DNA of 64,000 nucleotides, taken from Drosophila pseudoobscura. Taxonomy: Eukaryota > Arthropoda > Insecta > Diptera > Drosophilidae. The stretch lies in NCBI RefSeq assembly GCF_009870125.1, contig NC_046683.1:64247869-64311868 (forward strand). The letters run 5' to 3'. Both the position numbers and the translations under genes were made by a program. Of this stretch, positions 26,522 through 40,800 are shown piece after piece. The notes beneath the pieces were generated by a model that was given only the letters and a program-made list of their open reading frames with translations, ran no database searches and was not told the DNA's origin. How positions within the stretch are numbered: position 1 is the first letter of the stretch; each line of letters opens with the position of its first letter.

Positions 26522-28635
26522 ATGGACACGCTGCCAGATACGGTGGCCCAGGAGCCACCCGGCAAGCTGCGTCGCCCGCGTGGCCCAACGGACTGCGCCG
26601 TGGTGGTCGCCACAACGCCCGTGAAGGCCAAAGTGCCCAAAACGGAAGGATCAAAGAAATTGAAGAAAAAACTAGAACTGTTCGAGAGCGAGAATCAGTC
26701 GCTGAACAAGGCTATCAGTGACAAAAACAAGGAGATTACGGCACTGAAGAGATCCGTGGACTCGCTCAACGATGTCCTCAATTCGGTGCCCATTGACGAG
26801 CTACGGTGCAACTCCTCGATAGCCGGCACCAAGATACTGGAACTGAGCAAGAAGAATCGACAGATGCGCGCCGAGTTGGAGCAGATGAAGAATCGGGTGG
26901 AGAAGAAGGACCAAATGATCGGAAAGTTGGAGCGGGAGCTCAAGGCCAGCGAGGAGAAGATCCATCACCACCAGGAGTTGCTCAAGAAGTGCAGCTCGGC
27001 GGAAGAACTGCAGGCGAAGATGAATGGCATTCAGCAGAAGCTTTTCGAGTCGCGCAACAAGAACACAGAGCTGCAGAACCAACTGAAACTCGCCCAGAAG
27101 TGTCTTCAGCACGAGATCGGCGAGAGCTGTAACATCAACATTCTGGCCAATAATCTCAATCAGGCCAATTGGCGCGGACGGGCCCAGCAGATTCTCAATC
27201 TGCAGCAGAAGGTGCAGGAGTTGCGGGCTCGCGTGGAGTACTACGAGGAACGGGTGTCCGATCGCTCCGAATATGCGCCCATTCCAGTGGGTTTGGAGCT
27301 GGATAGTTCCTCTGGCTTTTCGCGGACCCCACGCACGGTCAATGGCAGCGCTAGCGCCAGCAGTTTCAATGTTGATGCCCTCTGCGGTAGTGCTACCTTT
27401 GACCGCTTCACGCCTGGGGTACGCAAGAACGAGATCCGGCACCAGGCCAAGGTGGAGGCATTGGAGAAGAACATCATAGAGTTGCAGTCGCAGCTGGAGG
27501 AGCAGCGCAGCCGCACCCTGGCCCTCAAGGTGCGCAACAAGACGCTGAACGAGGAGGTGGTCAAGTACAAGATGCGCTCCTCGGAGCTGGAGGAGCAGAC
27601 CGACTACAATGGCATCAATATCAGCACCATGGGCGAGAAACTCGACCGCCAGCGTTTCCAGTACGAGACGCGTCTAGACGACATGCGCTCAGATCTGACA
27701 CGCATGACGGAGGAGAGGGACAATGCCCGTCGACAGCTGGAGGAACTGAGTGGCATGCATCTGGAGCTGGAGACGACACTCAAGCAGAAGGACGTGGCTC
27801 TGACGAGTCTTCAGGATATGGTAAAGAAGCTGGAGATGGATTTGCGTGCATTATCCGGGGGATTCCTGTTTTCATGTCGCGAGTTTCGCAAGGTAATCCC
27901 AGCTCTCACGCTCTGTTACTCTCTCTCTGCTAATTCAATCTAAAATCTGTTTCTTTGATGGTAGGAAGAATTTGTGGGCATTCTGGATGCCCTGGAGGTG
28001 GAGAAGAATCAGCTCATGCTCCTCACCAAGAGCCTTAACGAGCGTATCGCAGTGGAGCGTACCAAGAACGAGGGCATCCAGGAGCAGAATGCAAAGCTCA
28101 AGGCCCGCATCAGCCGCATGGAGGCGAAGATCCGGGAAATGGAGAAGGAGCTGGACGTCCAGTCCGATAAGAAGAAGCGCACCCAGCGAATGGCCGAGTA
28201 TGCCAGTTCGCTGAGTCGCTCTTCTCTTAACGGATCCATCGGGTCGTTCTCTTTCGACAACCAATCCCTCTATCAATCGGCTAGCACCTTGAACAGCCTG
28301 AACATCTCCGCGGAACCCAAGACCGAGGATCTGAAGAATCAGTATGTGTATCAGTGCATCATCTATCCTCTATATTTCCAATCCTTGCTTCATTTTCGTG
28401 CAGATTGGAGCTCGCCCAAGAGAAGATCGCCATGTTGACGGAGAAACTTGATTATATCACCGAGGAAAAGATATCAGATGCCAAATTATTTGAGGAAACC
28501 ATGCAGAACTCCAAGACCATCATTCTGGAGACCATTATGAGTGCCCATGAGGGTACCATCTCTGGTGGAGACGTTGGAGCACACCAAAATCTGATGGCTG
28601 GCTTGTCTGAGTCCTCCACCAGCGATAGCCTCTAA
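26522..28635 (+). CDS. coiled-coil protein resembling CCDC13
   Basis: Three exons (26522-27892, 27965-28341, 28404-28635) join in phase to 659 aa, close to vertebrate CCDC13 in length. From about residue 40 onward most of the protein is heptad-rich coiled coil. The marker segment LQHEIGESCNINIL followed by WRGRAQQILNLQQKVQELR resembles CCDC13, a centriolar-satellite/ciliogenesis protein in vertebrates. A Ser-rich, probably disordered break (about residues 265-300) splits the coiled coils. The tail ends in a Ser-rich segment (SESSTSDSL). The start is the first ATG after an in-frame stop. In flies such a protein would be expected in ciliated sensory neurons or testis, which is inference. Another coiled-coil centrosomal family remains possible. 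Confidence 0.7.
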
Positions 28636-30452
28636 ACGAGGAGACCTCCACATGATTTCTTTAGTTTGATTGTTAAAAACTTTAGTTCTGTTTATGGGAA
28701 AATGAAAGAAAATGTTGGGAACCAAAAAAAAAAAAAACACAGAGTGTTGCAATTTTCATTCTTTCTTGTTCGGTTATACAGCAGAACCCCTCGGTTGGTT
28801 ATCGTTAAATGAAGAAGCTGCCGCCTTTTGTCCTGTGGGGCATTTGAAAGGGTATGTATCTACCCAGAAGGCATAGTTTTAAATTATTAATGGCACAAAA
28901 TATTTAATTATTTGTATAGATTTTTATTTGATTTGTAACACATTCACAAACAATAAAAAGGAAGCCTTTGGCGCTGCTTCTGCTTCTGCTTTCCGCTTTC
29001 CATTTCCATTTTGCGATTAGATTAATTCATTTAATTGTTAGGCGATACTTCGACTCTCCCTCTCTCTGTCTCTCTCTCGAAGCATATACGAGTAGTATGT
29101 ATGAAATTGTTATTAGTTTTAATGGTTGCGTTGCTGTCTATAGCTACTATTCATGTGTGTTGTGGTGTGTTGTTTGTGAGTTTCGTTAATAATACAAATA
29201 TCTGTATATCAGCATCGTATAAATATGTAGCGTGACTCCAATTGCTGCTCTTCTCAAATCACATGGATAAAGTTGTTGTATTTCGTATACAGAATTCTTG
29301 TTTCGCTTCGTTATTGAAAATTCGTATTATCGATGCTATGTAGCATATACATATGTATGTAGATTTATGGTCTGTATAAGCTATGGTATAGTATATATAT
29401 ATATATTTAATTGATTTATTAGTAAATTGGTTTGTATCTAAAAAAAACATCTTTTAGCAAATTAAAGGCACTTCTTCAAATATTCTTCTTCTCATGTGAA
29501 ACGCAACACTTTTCTAATACTAGAATACAACATATACTCGTAGATCGGAATATACATATAAATATATATATATATATATATAATGTGTAGTATATAGAAA
29601 CATAAACAATATTTATATACTTAACAAAACATACATTTATCCCATTACTAAAAAAAAAAAAAACACGAAGAAAAACAAGAACAGGTTTATCCGTTGCTTT
29701 CCTTTTTCTTTCGGATAAATTGACAAAAATTGTAGGGATAACGATATGCGCAATCTGAACGATCAGGCTATAGCATATAGCAAAAGACGAAGCTTTTAAA
29801 AAGCCCCAGGAAAAAACATTTTTATTTGATTATTTTCATTTTTGTTTTTTTGTAAGAGAATTTCTAATTAAATTAGAATTATTAGAAATTTATAGTTCTT
29901 ATTTTCTTTCTTTACCGAAGCATTATTTTAGCTATCTATATAGTAGATATATCTGGCGATATCTGTTGCATTTGCTGATTGGGCTGGCCATATACCATAT
30001 CTAATTATCTGATTAATCAGCTGTATATATATCGATCAATAAATATCTGTTGTATCTAATAGATTTCTGATTCCGTTGAAGGGATTCATTTGCTGTAGAT
30101 AAATGCAAACTGTTGGCTCGTGGCTTGGTCGCTCGCTAGATTTTAGAAATTACAAAAAAAAAAAGCTCCGCATCGTATTGGAATCGGATCAAATGTGTGG
30201 AATAGATTTATATCCAGCCTCGCCCGATTCATAGCTGAAACAAAGCTGTGGCTCGCTTTTATTGTTGCATGTCTCTGTCTCTTGTTTTCTCGTGGTTCTG
30301 GTCTGATCCGTTTTCCATTTCACTTTTTACACAATCTGCTTTTGGCTATATATATAATCTATATATATTCATATTTTATCGGAATAATTTAATGTGGTAC
30401 AAATTTTGGATAGGATCAGCGTCCCTCCTATTTCTGTGTCGCATCCTCCTCC
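28636..30452. other. convergent intergenic and 3'UTR region (CCDC13-like / Lasp)
   Basis: Contains the 3'UTR of the coiled-coil gene (A run at 28724-28736, AATAAA near 28954) and the probable long 3'UTR of Lasp from the other side. AT-rich, with TA-dinucleotide runs at 29393-29406 and 29560-29583. No other gene is visible. Confidence 0.45.
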
Positions 30453-30851
30453 TCATCGACGTCGCCGCTTGAATACGTGATTGAAATACGAGTAAATGTC
30501 CTGCTCGGGCTGCTGCTGGTTTGGATTGGGCGGTGTCTTCCGTAGCAGCTCCTGCTGCTGCTGCTGCTGTTTGGGATCCATTTGCGGATGATAGTTGTTG
30601 TAGTGTGGATAGCCATGCATGTCGTAGGGATTGTGATGTCCTCCCACAGGCGGACCCGCACCCGCACCCACTCCTCCTCCTCCTCCATGCCCTCCGTGTC
30701 CATGGTGTCCCGCATTCTTCATCATGAGATGGGTGTGCATATTCCGGTCGGCGAGAAACACATTCACAAAGAACACGAGTACAAGGAGGATGTAGAGCAG
30801 GCAGACGAGGATCACCACAAACTGCTGGCGGCAGCAGCAGTAGTAGAACAT
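30453..30851 (-). CDS. second reading frame directly downstream of the Lasp stop, 132 aa, one membrane segment
   Basis: The frame begins MFYYCCCRQQ, three codons after the Lasp SH3 stop and in the same frame (TAA TAG GGA ATG). Residues about 11-34 form one strongly hydrophobic helix. The rest is a His/Gly-rich stretch, a Tyr/His/Pro segment, a QQQQQQ tract and a basic end (HVFKRRRR). No family is recognised. Possible expression routes are dicistronic translation, double-stop readthrough, or splicing into the TAG at 30857-30855, which would be phase-compatible with the preceding Lasp exon and would swap the SH3 domain for a membrane tail. Coding-like composition over 132 codons is the main support. 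Confidence 0.5.
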   Translation of the reverse strand: MFYYCCCRQQFVVILVCLLYILLVLVFFVNVFLADRNMHTHLMMKNAGHHGHGGHGGGGGVGAGAGPPVGGHHNPYDMHGYPHYNNYHPQMDPKQQQQQQELLRKTPPNPNQQQPEQDIYSYFNHVFKRRRR

Positions 30852-30857
30852 TCCCTA

Positions 30858-33800
30858 TTATATAACCGCATGCTCCACATAGTTGGCAGGCAGCATGCCG
30901 GTCTTTCCCGTCCGCTCCACGCGACCCGTCATCCAACCGGAGTCGATGGACTCCACCTCGTAGATGATGTCGCCCTCGCGGAAGCTCACCTCATCGACGT
31001 CCTGCGCCTCATAGTCATAGATGGCCTTATACAGACGCTGCAAAGGAATACAGTTAAGATACATTTCTTTTCGCTTCCTCTAGAAGAGATTCTACTTACA
31101 GAATTTGAAGCCGCGCTCTGGCGCGATTGATTCGCCTGCACCGAGTTATCGTACGAGGGCTGCTGGCGCATCTGCTGCTGCTGTATTTGTTGCTGCTGCA
31201 GCTGCAACTGCTGCTCCTGTTGCTGCATCTTCTGCACCTGAGCGTAGTACTGCTGATGCTTCTGGGCATGGGCCTGCTCGGCGCCACTCAGGGAACCATA
31301 GATCCCGTTTGCAGGATCAATGTCCGTCACAGAGCCAATCCTCTTCGGATACACACTGTTGCCTACAGATAAAGATACACAAATGTTGTGATTTGAAGGG
31401 TGTTCTTTGAGAGGAGTCTGTCTGGGACAAGGACACAAATGACTGAGATGATGGGTTCACACATCAAGCGGACTATTGCACTACCAGCTAGCCTTCCGCC
31501 GCCTCCGTCGCCGTTTACTTACCGCCTCGCTGCTGCTGCTGCTGCTGTTGCTGCTGCTGCGTATCGGAGCTGTAGACCAGAGTGGTACTGGATCGCCCGG
31601 ATCCCTGCACCACCCGTGGGCCATCGGTCAGGGGATCATAGTCGGCGATCTTTCCAATGTTGCCGCTGCCTCCAGGGATCATCTTTTGCTGATGATTGGA
31701 CACATGTCCATTGACCACATTTAGGGCGTTCTCCGAGGGCGTCACCGATTGATAATTGGGCGAGGCATACAGCTGCTGTATGGCTGATCCCGCTCCCCCT
31801 GCCGATCCAGTTGCCGGTCCGCTGTGCTTGCTCCTCATCTGCTGCTGTTGCTGTGGCAGCTGCTGTTGGCCTATGTCGTTGTTGGTATTGGTATTGGCGC
31901 TGCCATCGTAGACACTAGTGTTGGCCCCCGGTCGACGCATCTGCGGTGGCAGCATCTGCTGGGATCCGTTGTTGTTGCTATTGAAACTATGATAGGTGGT
32001 GACACTGCCATTGCTGGGATTATTATTCAGGTGGCTATGATGTGGCACCACAGCAGCCACTGCTGCCACTGGAGTGGGATTGTGCTGCTGCTGCTGCTGC
32101 GGCTGGTGCTGCTGCTGGTGCTGCTGCTGGTGCTGCTGCTGCACCTGAGGATGCATTTGTGCCGCCTGATCCGCAGCATTGCCACTGGGATGATGCGAAT
32201 TCTGGAGTATGGCCGAGCGCATCTCATTGTAGGGATTCACCTGCTGTGGCTGTTGCTGTTGGGGCTGCTGCTGCTGCGATTGTGCTGTGGGATACAGATG
32301 TGACGACTGTTTAATGGCTTGCTGTTGCTGTTGCAACTGTTGCTGGTGTTGCTGTTGGCGCAGTGCCTGTGGTTGCTGGTAGTGTGCATAGGGATCGTGT
32401 TGTTGTTGTTGTTGCGCCTGTCCGTGGCCCTGTGCTTGTGCCTGTGCCTGTTGTTGCTGCCTCTGATTGTTGCCCTGTTGTTGTTGGTGTTGTTGCAGTT
32501 GTTGTTGGTGTTGTTGGTGTTGCTGTTGTTGTTGTAACTGTTGGTATGTGGGCGTTATGGCCGCTGTATTGTATTGCTGATGTTGTATGGGTGGCGGTGG
32601 CAGTGTCTGTTGCTGCTGCTGTTGTAGAAAGTGTTGTTGTTGCTGCTGTTGGTGTTGCAGCTGCTGCTGCTGCTGTTGTTGTTGTTGGTGTTGCAGCTGC
32701 TGTTGTTGCTGGTAGTGATGTTGCTGCTGCTGTTGCAACTGTTGCTGGTGGTGTTGCACTGTTGCTGCTACTGCTGGCGGTATGGGTGATGTGGCTGTGG
32801 GTGCATATTGCGAGAATTGTTCAGCTGCCAATTGCTCAGAGAAATATTCCGATTCATCTATGATTTCGATGGGTTTTTTTGTTTTTGTTTTCGTTTTTTT
32901 TTTAGTTGTTTTAGTTTGGTTTTTATGTACGTTCCACACAGAGTTCCACAGTTTGTTGTTTGTTAGTGTTGTATAATGCAGTGTAGTGTTGTGTAGCGTG
33001 TGCGTGTGCGTGTGTTGTCGTTGGGTTAACGGTAGTTCAGAAAAGCACACAAATTATGCGACAGTTGTCGGTGGTTGTTCGATGATTGTTGTTGTTGTTG
33101 TTGTTGTTGTTGTAGATATGGATGGATGGATAGGAGGTGGGGGGCACAACAAATGATATGCAATAAAGTCCACAACAAAACAAAAAAAAATATATAAAAA
33201 ATAAAACATAATTATAATTAATATTTATTACAATGTGTGACAGTTGTGATGGAAATGATAGATACATTGCAATGTTGCAAAATGCACATACACATACACA
33301 TACAGTAGGGATATGCGTGTATGAACAGTGTTGAACAGTGGTGCAATGATGAGGGAACCACAAATTAGAAAGTGAACAAATGAGAAACGCCAGTACAGTG
33401 TTGTGGATGGTAACCCAGTGGATGTGCAAAAGTAGTGTTGGAAAGTTGGAAAACGAGTAGGTTTAAGGCATAATTTTAGGCATAATAATCAATTCATTTT
33501 TATCGAACACCAGGAATAAGTTTCAATAATTTGGATCATTTTTTAACACTGCAAATAACACTAGTGTTGGAAAACTCATGCACCACGGATCTGTATTATT
33601 TCAATACACTTTTCCATCGATTCTCACCGGAACACTGTTCCTTTCTTTTAACACTTTTGAACCACAGTAACGCTCTATTATATTGCTATTTAACCATTAG
33701 TTATGTCTCAGTGCAAACTGGCGATTGCTTGTGCATGCAGATGACGTCAATTGACAATTATAAACACATTAAATCAATTGAATTCCAAACATAAATTAAT

Positions 33801-36800
33801 TCCAAGAGAAAAACTTAAGCTAACAAACAATTATTATTGCACACGAGTGAGCGAGCGAGCAGGCACAAAGAATAAAGCATTTAGTAGATAGATACAGATA
33901 CAGGAACACTGGGAGTGTGTGAATGAGATATACATATGTATGTATGTATATATAGAGATAGATAGATGATGGATGGAAGGAAGGAAAGGAAGGAAGAGAG
34001 AGAAGAACGAAACGGTACTTACTGCTGCTATCGGAGACCTCAGCCGAGCCGCGTTGCCGTTCCATCGCAGCCTTCTTCTCCAGATCCCCGTGATATGCCA
34101 CATTCGATATGTGCTTCGTGTTCTGTTTGATTCTCAGCGTTTCCGGGTCATCGGCCACCTGTCAGAGGTTCATGGGAATGGGAGATGGGAGATTGGGGGA
34201 GACAGGGCAACAATTAGTACAGTTAAAACCTCTCATACTCTGGATGTGGGGGCGAGGTACCTGTGTAAATTTGCCTTTGGCCTTCTCAAAGTCCGCATGG
34301 TATTTCACATTCGATTGGATCTTCGTATTCTCCGCAATGCGCTTCAGTTCGGGCGTATCAGCGATTGCCGTTGCCTTGGCCTTGGGTATATGCCTGTCGT
34401 CCGAAATGGAGAGGGAGAAAGAAGGAGGAGAATGATAAAGTAGGCTGGGATGTGGGCTGGTACTGTGTACTGTTGTGGCATGCCACACAGATAAAATGTG
34501 TTCGGAATACTGCCCCCGGGGGAAATCATCCCAATGCGCTGAACAATTTTCTATGCAGCTGGAGATTCACTCGGATTTCAGAGCCATGGCAGTGGGGACC
34601 TGCAGTCCGCTGCTCCGGGGCTTGAGACCATCCATCTGGTCTCCGTTCGCTAGTCTCTGATTTCTGTTTTATTCGTGTGAAAACCTCTGACCTCTCGCTG
34701 CGCAGAGTCGCTGCTCCCCCCCTGCAGCAGCAGCAGCAGCTGCCACAGCGGAGAAGTTCATTTTTTTTTTTTATCAATTAAAACAGCAACAGCCACAATT
34801 TTTGTGTGGCTTGATGCTGAACTTCTTTCACCCGCCGGCGAATAACGGTCCCCATGCCAGAGATTCCCCTGTGGCTAATTGGAATTTATCAAAAAATTCA
34901 ACAACCAAAACCGCAGAATAGTTTTGAGGTTTTGCTGTAAGCTAAGATCTGCAGAGATATTATGCCTCAGAAGAAGCTTATTCGAAAAGAGGGAGAGGCG
35001 GGAGGAGAGCCAGTAAAAAGGGACAAAAAGAGCAGCTGCAAGAGAGCAAGCGAGAGCAAGCAGAAGAGAGGAAAGCGCTACCTGTGAGCTTTTGCTTTTT
35101 GATCAGCATAGAGCGAAGAAAAGCTTAAAAGCTAATATTATGCCTCAGAAGAAGCTTGTTCGAATAGAGGGAGAGGCAGGAGGAGTGCCCAATCGAAGAG
35201 AGCCAGTAAAAAGGGACACAAAGAGAGAGAGAGAAGATAAGCTTAAAGTAAAAGCATTTGTGGCTCTCTTTTGATCAGCATAGAGCGAGAGATGCGATGG
35301 AAGCCGGTGCCTGGCAGAAGAGAAGCTTAAAAGCTAATATTATGCCTCAGAAGAAGCTTATTCGAATAGAGGGAGAGCCAGGAGGAGTCCCCATCAAAGA
35401 GAGCCTGTAAAAAGGGACACAAAGAGGGAGAGAAAATAAGCATTTGTGGCTCTCTTTTGATCAGCATAGAACGAGAGAGAGAGAGGCGATGGAAGCGGTG
35501 CCTGGCCGAAGAGCCGTCAGGTTTAAAAGCTAAAAAGCCAAGAGAATGAACTCAAGGGCGGCCCAGGGGATAGGGGGAATCGAAAACGCATTAACTTGCA
35601 CTTTAATTACAACTAAATTATGGACATTCTAGTGTTCCCAAAAGTATGCTACAAAACACAAACAGAGATAGCACCATAATTCATAAACTTTTAGCGCACA
35701 CTGTGTGTTTACTGTTTACTTACTTTACTGTTATCTTAATCGAAATTGATGAGAGAGAAAAAAAAACGTACAAGCACAAAAGCTGTGATATTTTATGCGT
35801 GCCACACACAAACACACACACACGCAGAATACAACAGCATTGGCCCCACAGACTAATACATCAATTTAATTATTGTTATTGTCAGCGGCAGAGTGGCAGA
35901 GCGGCAGCAAAGGGCACGGGGGCAGCATTTCGCATGTGTTATACAAAAGTAATCATAATGGACAAACAAACACACACACACATGCACACACGCACGCACC
36001 ACGCAAGCAGCGACATGCACGAACATGCAGGCAGTGGCCATTCATCCACTCATACGAGACCCGAGCCGAGCCGACCCTTTTTCTTTTTGTTTTTCTTTTT
36101 GTTTTGTTCTTTTCGAGGGCCCCACTGTGCGCGCGAATGCAGAGAGTACTTTAACCCATCAGTGGTCTAATCGATCGATGGATCGATCGATTGCTGCAGA
36201 GACAAAAAAAGAAAAGTACACAATCAACGGAGCTGATAACTGAACAGAACGATAGCCACACACACACACACACACACAGCCCCAGCCGAGAGGTTGATAA
36301 ACCTTTATAGAGTGTTTGTTTCTGTGTGAACGCACACCCCCATGCCCCATGCCCCATACCCCATGCCCCCCCGCTAGGCCGCACTGTAAACGTAATTGCA
36401 TGCAAGTCAATTGGCTTTATATAATATTTATGGCTATTTTACCAAAGTTCTCCGTCTCTCTCTCTCTTCTAATCGCCGCCACAGCTGGCGCCGCTCTAAG
36501 CGCCGTCAAGTGCTGCTGATAAGTAGGAGGGGGGGTAGGGGGGTGGAGAAGGCAGGGGCAAGACAATAAGCTGAAATTGCATTGGAATGTAGGCATTACA
36601 TTGAGACACACACACACACACACACACACATGGCACGCATATGGCACCACAAAAGGTGACCAGTGATAGATAGTGGATTGTAGTACAAGGCCGTTTAATG
36701 TGACCAAAGCGTGTGAGCAGAAGCAGCAGCAGCAGGGGGGGGCCACAGAGAGACCAGCCATATAAGACTCGAATAGTCGAAGCTTTGATACCCTGGCACG

Positions 36801-37850
36801 TACCCACATGGCACAGATACCCCCTGCTCTACCCTCTAATAGTGCCAAGAAGAGCCACAAGGAGAGAAGGAGGGAGAAAAAGAGGTGGTAGGGGATTGGT
36901 AAGTGGAGTGGAGTGAGGGGAGTGGTGGGGTGGGGGCTTAAACAAGTACAAAAGCCAAACGCAGTAGCCACCGCAGAGTGCAGCGTCCGCCGCATTGCCG
37001 TTGCACATTTGGTCCGGTCACACACCGTTGTTGTTGTTGTTGTTGTTGCTGCTGCTTGTGGCACACATTTCTGCTTCTGTTGGTGGCAACTCTGGTAATG
37101 ATGACATAACAATGCTTAAGCGCCCGCCGGCGACATTGGCGGACAGCAGCAGCAACAGCAGCAGAGCAGCGGATGTCTCAGCACGTTCCCAATAGATCAA
37201 CCAGCTGGTTCTGCTGCTGCTGCAACAACGCGGGCACATCGTGGTGCAACATGCATGCATGCCACAGACACAGCAGAGGCGTGTCCATGTGTGTGTTGCA
37301 ATTGTTTTTGCTGCTCCCTTTTTTTTTTTCTTTTATTATCAAAAGAAGTTTAATTTATTTGTAAACAATACACAAACAATGGACACAGCAACAAAAAGCA
37401 CAAGGGAAGCGAAAGAGAAGCAACAACAACATGTGCAACAGCAACAACAACAGTGTTTGTATATTCTCCATCATCTCCTGCCAGCGGACACGCATTTAAG
37501 GACATAAATACGGTGCTCTGTTCTGGGAAGAAAATCCCTGTCTACAATGTCTTTCCATCTCTCAGTCCCCCAAGAATAACCTCTCCTGGAAGAAGGACAT
37601 TATATACTAGGGGGCCCTTTGGGGGGCACACTAAGCCCTCCTCCTCTCGAGGGTATTCCGTAGTCCAATCTATTCGCAATCTGTAGAATTTCCATTTGCA
37701 TCTACCGCCCGGCCTGTTAATGATTTCCCAACGCAAATTGCTGTTGATGTTTGAAGGAGAGACCAGACCTGGATTCCTGCCTCCCCATCAAGCAATCGCT
37801 GGACAGACTACATCATGTGGTGCGGTTGCAGACCACACCATGAACAACAT

Positions 37851-37881
<31 letters not shown>

Positions 37882-40800
37882 AACGGAAACCCAGACCCAA
37901 CGCCCCGCCCCGATTACGCCTCTTGTGGGGAATGAAAACTGTTTGGACATTCATTGGATGTCAACATATTTTTTCTGGTTTTCTAGTTTTCAGTTTTCAG
38001 TTTTAGTTTATTTTTTATTTGTTGTTGTTTGTTTGTTGCATGTGGAACACAATCCCGATTGGTGTCCAGTTACCACACCAGTTATCATTCAACTCCCCCG
38101 TCCCCGACTCCCCCATCCATCCATCCATGACAGTCTTTTGTTGTCATTGTTCTTGTGCAAGGGATCAACATCGAAAACTGCAGCAGGGAGGGAGGGAGGA
38201 GCGGAGGAGGGAGGGGACCATCGAATGATAAGAGATTTCCCACCAAAGAGGGGAACGAAGGGTCTCCTGGATTACTCTATGTTGCTGGCCAAGAAAAGTT
38301 GAGGGAATGCCGTTATAATTCATTTCAATGACCGAGGGGAGCTGCTGCATGACGCGCGAGTGAACAAAACTCCTGTGCAATGAGTGGAGAATGTTTTTCC
38401 AACACCCCCGCCCCACCCTTGTATCCCCCCCTTGCCTTAATTCCCTTAATTCCCATTCACGAATCTCATTGCATAACTAAAAGAGAAATCATTTCACACA
38501 TAATTTACGCGAAAAGCGTTCAAAATTGAAAATTAAATGCATGTCCATTCCCCAATGCGATTATCCAGTGCTCCACGAGGCCCCCCCTCCCCCCCTCCCG
38601 CTCTCCACCCGCCCTCGTTTTGTGTTTTTGGCATTGGCCCATCAACAAGGCATCCATAAAACCTCATCATCGTCGGGTTCATTCATTCAGTATTCATAAT
38701 CCGTTGCAGGAGACTCAATCAAAGTGAATACAAAAGTTGGAGTGTACGGGGGGGAGTGGGGAGAGGGGGGGGGGGGCATGTTTAAAGAGGAGGCACGACC
38801 CGTCGGACCGGACCACTCCCACACTCTCACATTTCAATATTTCGGAAGCGACGACGACACTCTACAAATTTCATTTTATTTTTGCATAAAAAAAACCAAC
38901 AAAAAACACAAAAAATTTAACAAAAGACAAAGCCCTGTTTCTGTTTCGGTTTCGGTTTTTTGGGTAATTGAAAAGGGAGAGATGGAAGAGGGAGGGGGCG
39001 AGGGAGAGCGCGAGGGATAGGGAGAGGCTTAAGTAATCAAGCGAATATATAGGTAATACCCTATATAATACACATATCCCCACATACATATACATATATA
39101 TATAGACCCCGTAACACCATTGTTTGGTGGCTCTTTTAAGCCGCATTTCAAAACGAAAGTAACAAAAAAAAAATGAAATGAAATGAATGAACAGAAGAGA
39201 AGACAAGGAATGTGGCACAGGGGGAAGGGATGATAGGGGGCGGGGTGGGGGGTGTGGCCTGACCATGGTTCACTGGGTTTTTATGTTAATAAATAAATGC
39301 CAATGATATATGTAGGATTCCACCCATCATTCGAAAAAAACGAGTTCATGTTCTTATTCCTGCATTTTTTTTGCCCCCAATGAAAGGCCCGGAAAAAGAG
39401 GACATTGTAAACATCTGTGTCTCTTCCGCTCTCATCCTCCCCTCCCTTCCTCCGTCACTCGTTATTTTCTAGTTCAATTCCACAACTAAAACGTGGAGGT
39501 GGCCTCTCAGCCGTGGCCTGCCTCCCACCCCCCTACGCCCCTTTCGAAGGTAATGTAATGTAATATATTGTACCGAATGAATGCCACATCTGCGAGTGTG
39601 TGTGTGTGCCTCTGTGTGCAGTTCCTGGCATGTCCGGGCATGTCCTTTCCTGCCCCGTCCGTGCCCCCTCTTCAAGTGGCAACACAAACAAAACACTGAC
39701 AAAAGGCTTAGGCTTGGGAGAGACGAGACTCCGAGACTCCCAGACTCCCGAGCCCCCGAGACTCTGCTACTCTGCTACTCTCGGACTGTGGCTTCAAGAT
39801 GCAATTGGGGCATAGAGAAAGTTTAGTTTGTTGGAAAACGACAACGAATTTTCGGTTCCATCACATGTTTAATGTTCAAAGTTCAAAGTTGCTTTGCAAT
39901 TGCCAGAAAATGGGCAAAGCCTTTCTTTGGATTATGTGAGTTCTTGAAGGATTTTGTATGCCAAGAAAATGATGGTGTTTTTGGCATTTTCTTGAGCTTT
40001 GATATACTTATGGTTTAGGAATAGGAATTAGGAGGGAAGAGGAAGGCTCCAGAGGAAGGCTCCAGAGGAAGGCTCCAGAGGAAGGCTCCAGAGGAAGGCT
40101 CCAGAGGCTTCATTCAGTTAGAATTTTCCAAGGAAAGTTAATGGCAAAAAGTCGCCACTCATAGGATCTAATCTTTTTCTTCCACGCTCGAAATGTATCA
40201 AACAAAAAATATTCACATATTTTCGAGCACTATTCCCGCCTCTATCCATCCAAGAGGAGGATTTCCTGTTCCCTCGCTGCAGCTACTGGCTTTCCTTTGC
40301 ATTCTATTATTCCTCGGGCACCTCCCATTCCATCTTCCTGCTGTCCACTGTCCACAGTCCTCTGTCTTCTGTCTTCTGTCTTCCATCCATCTTCAATCCA
40401 ATTACCAATCACAGTAGCCTCTGCTGGCACTTCTGTTGGGGTAAGGGGCAGGGGGCAAGGGGCAAGGTACGAGTGTGTGTGTGTGTGTGGCCCAAAGTTT
40501 AATTGCATGTTTCCCTCATTTACTCGTATCCTGCGAATAGAGTTCATAATTTATGGCCATCGTGTTATCCCCAAAGGGAACGGACCGGCCCGGCCCGGTG
40601 CCCCTCCCCCCCGCCCCCCTGTGAACCCCTTTGACCCCATGAGACGTATGGAAAAGTATGAAAACTTTGCTTGAAAATTGGAATCTCTTAAGAAGCGGGA
40701 AGAACCAAAGAAGAAGAAACTTCTCCAGCAATTATAAAATGCAAACCGAAATGCAACTCCAAGTTGGGCTGCAGGTTCGGTTCGGTTTCAGGGAAAATCT

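Noticed and set aside
26801-27442. 213-codon - strand frame
   Set aside because: Antisense of the coiled-coil exon; Leu-rich mirror of Glu/Gln/Lys codons.
31824-32863. Long Leu/Val-rich + strand frames
   Set aside because: Antisense shadows of the Lasp Gln-rich exon.
36417-37112. 231-codon - strand frame in a Lasp intron
   Set aside because: Built from CA/TG and pyrimidine runs with Cys/Pro/Leu-rich translation; no domain or splice context.
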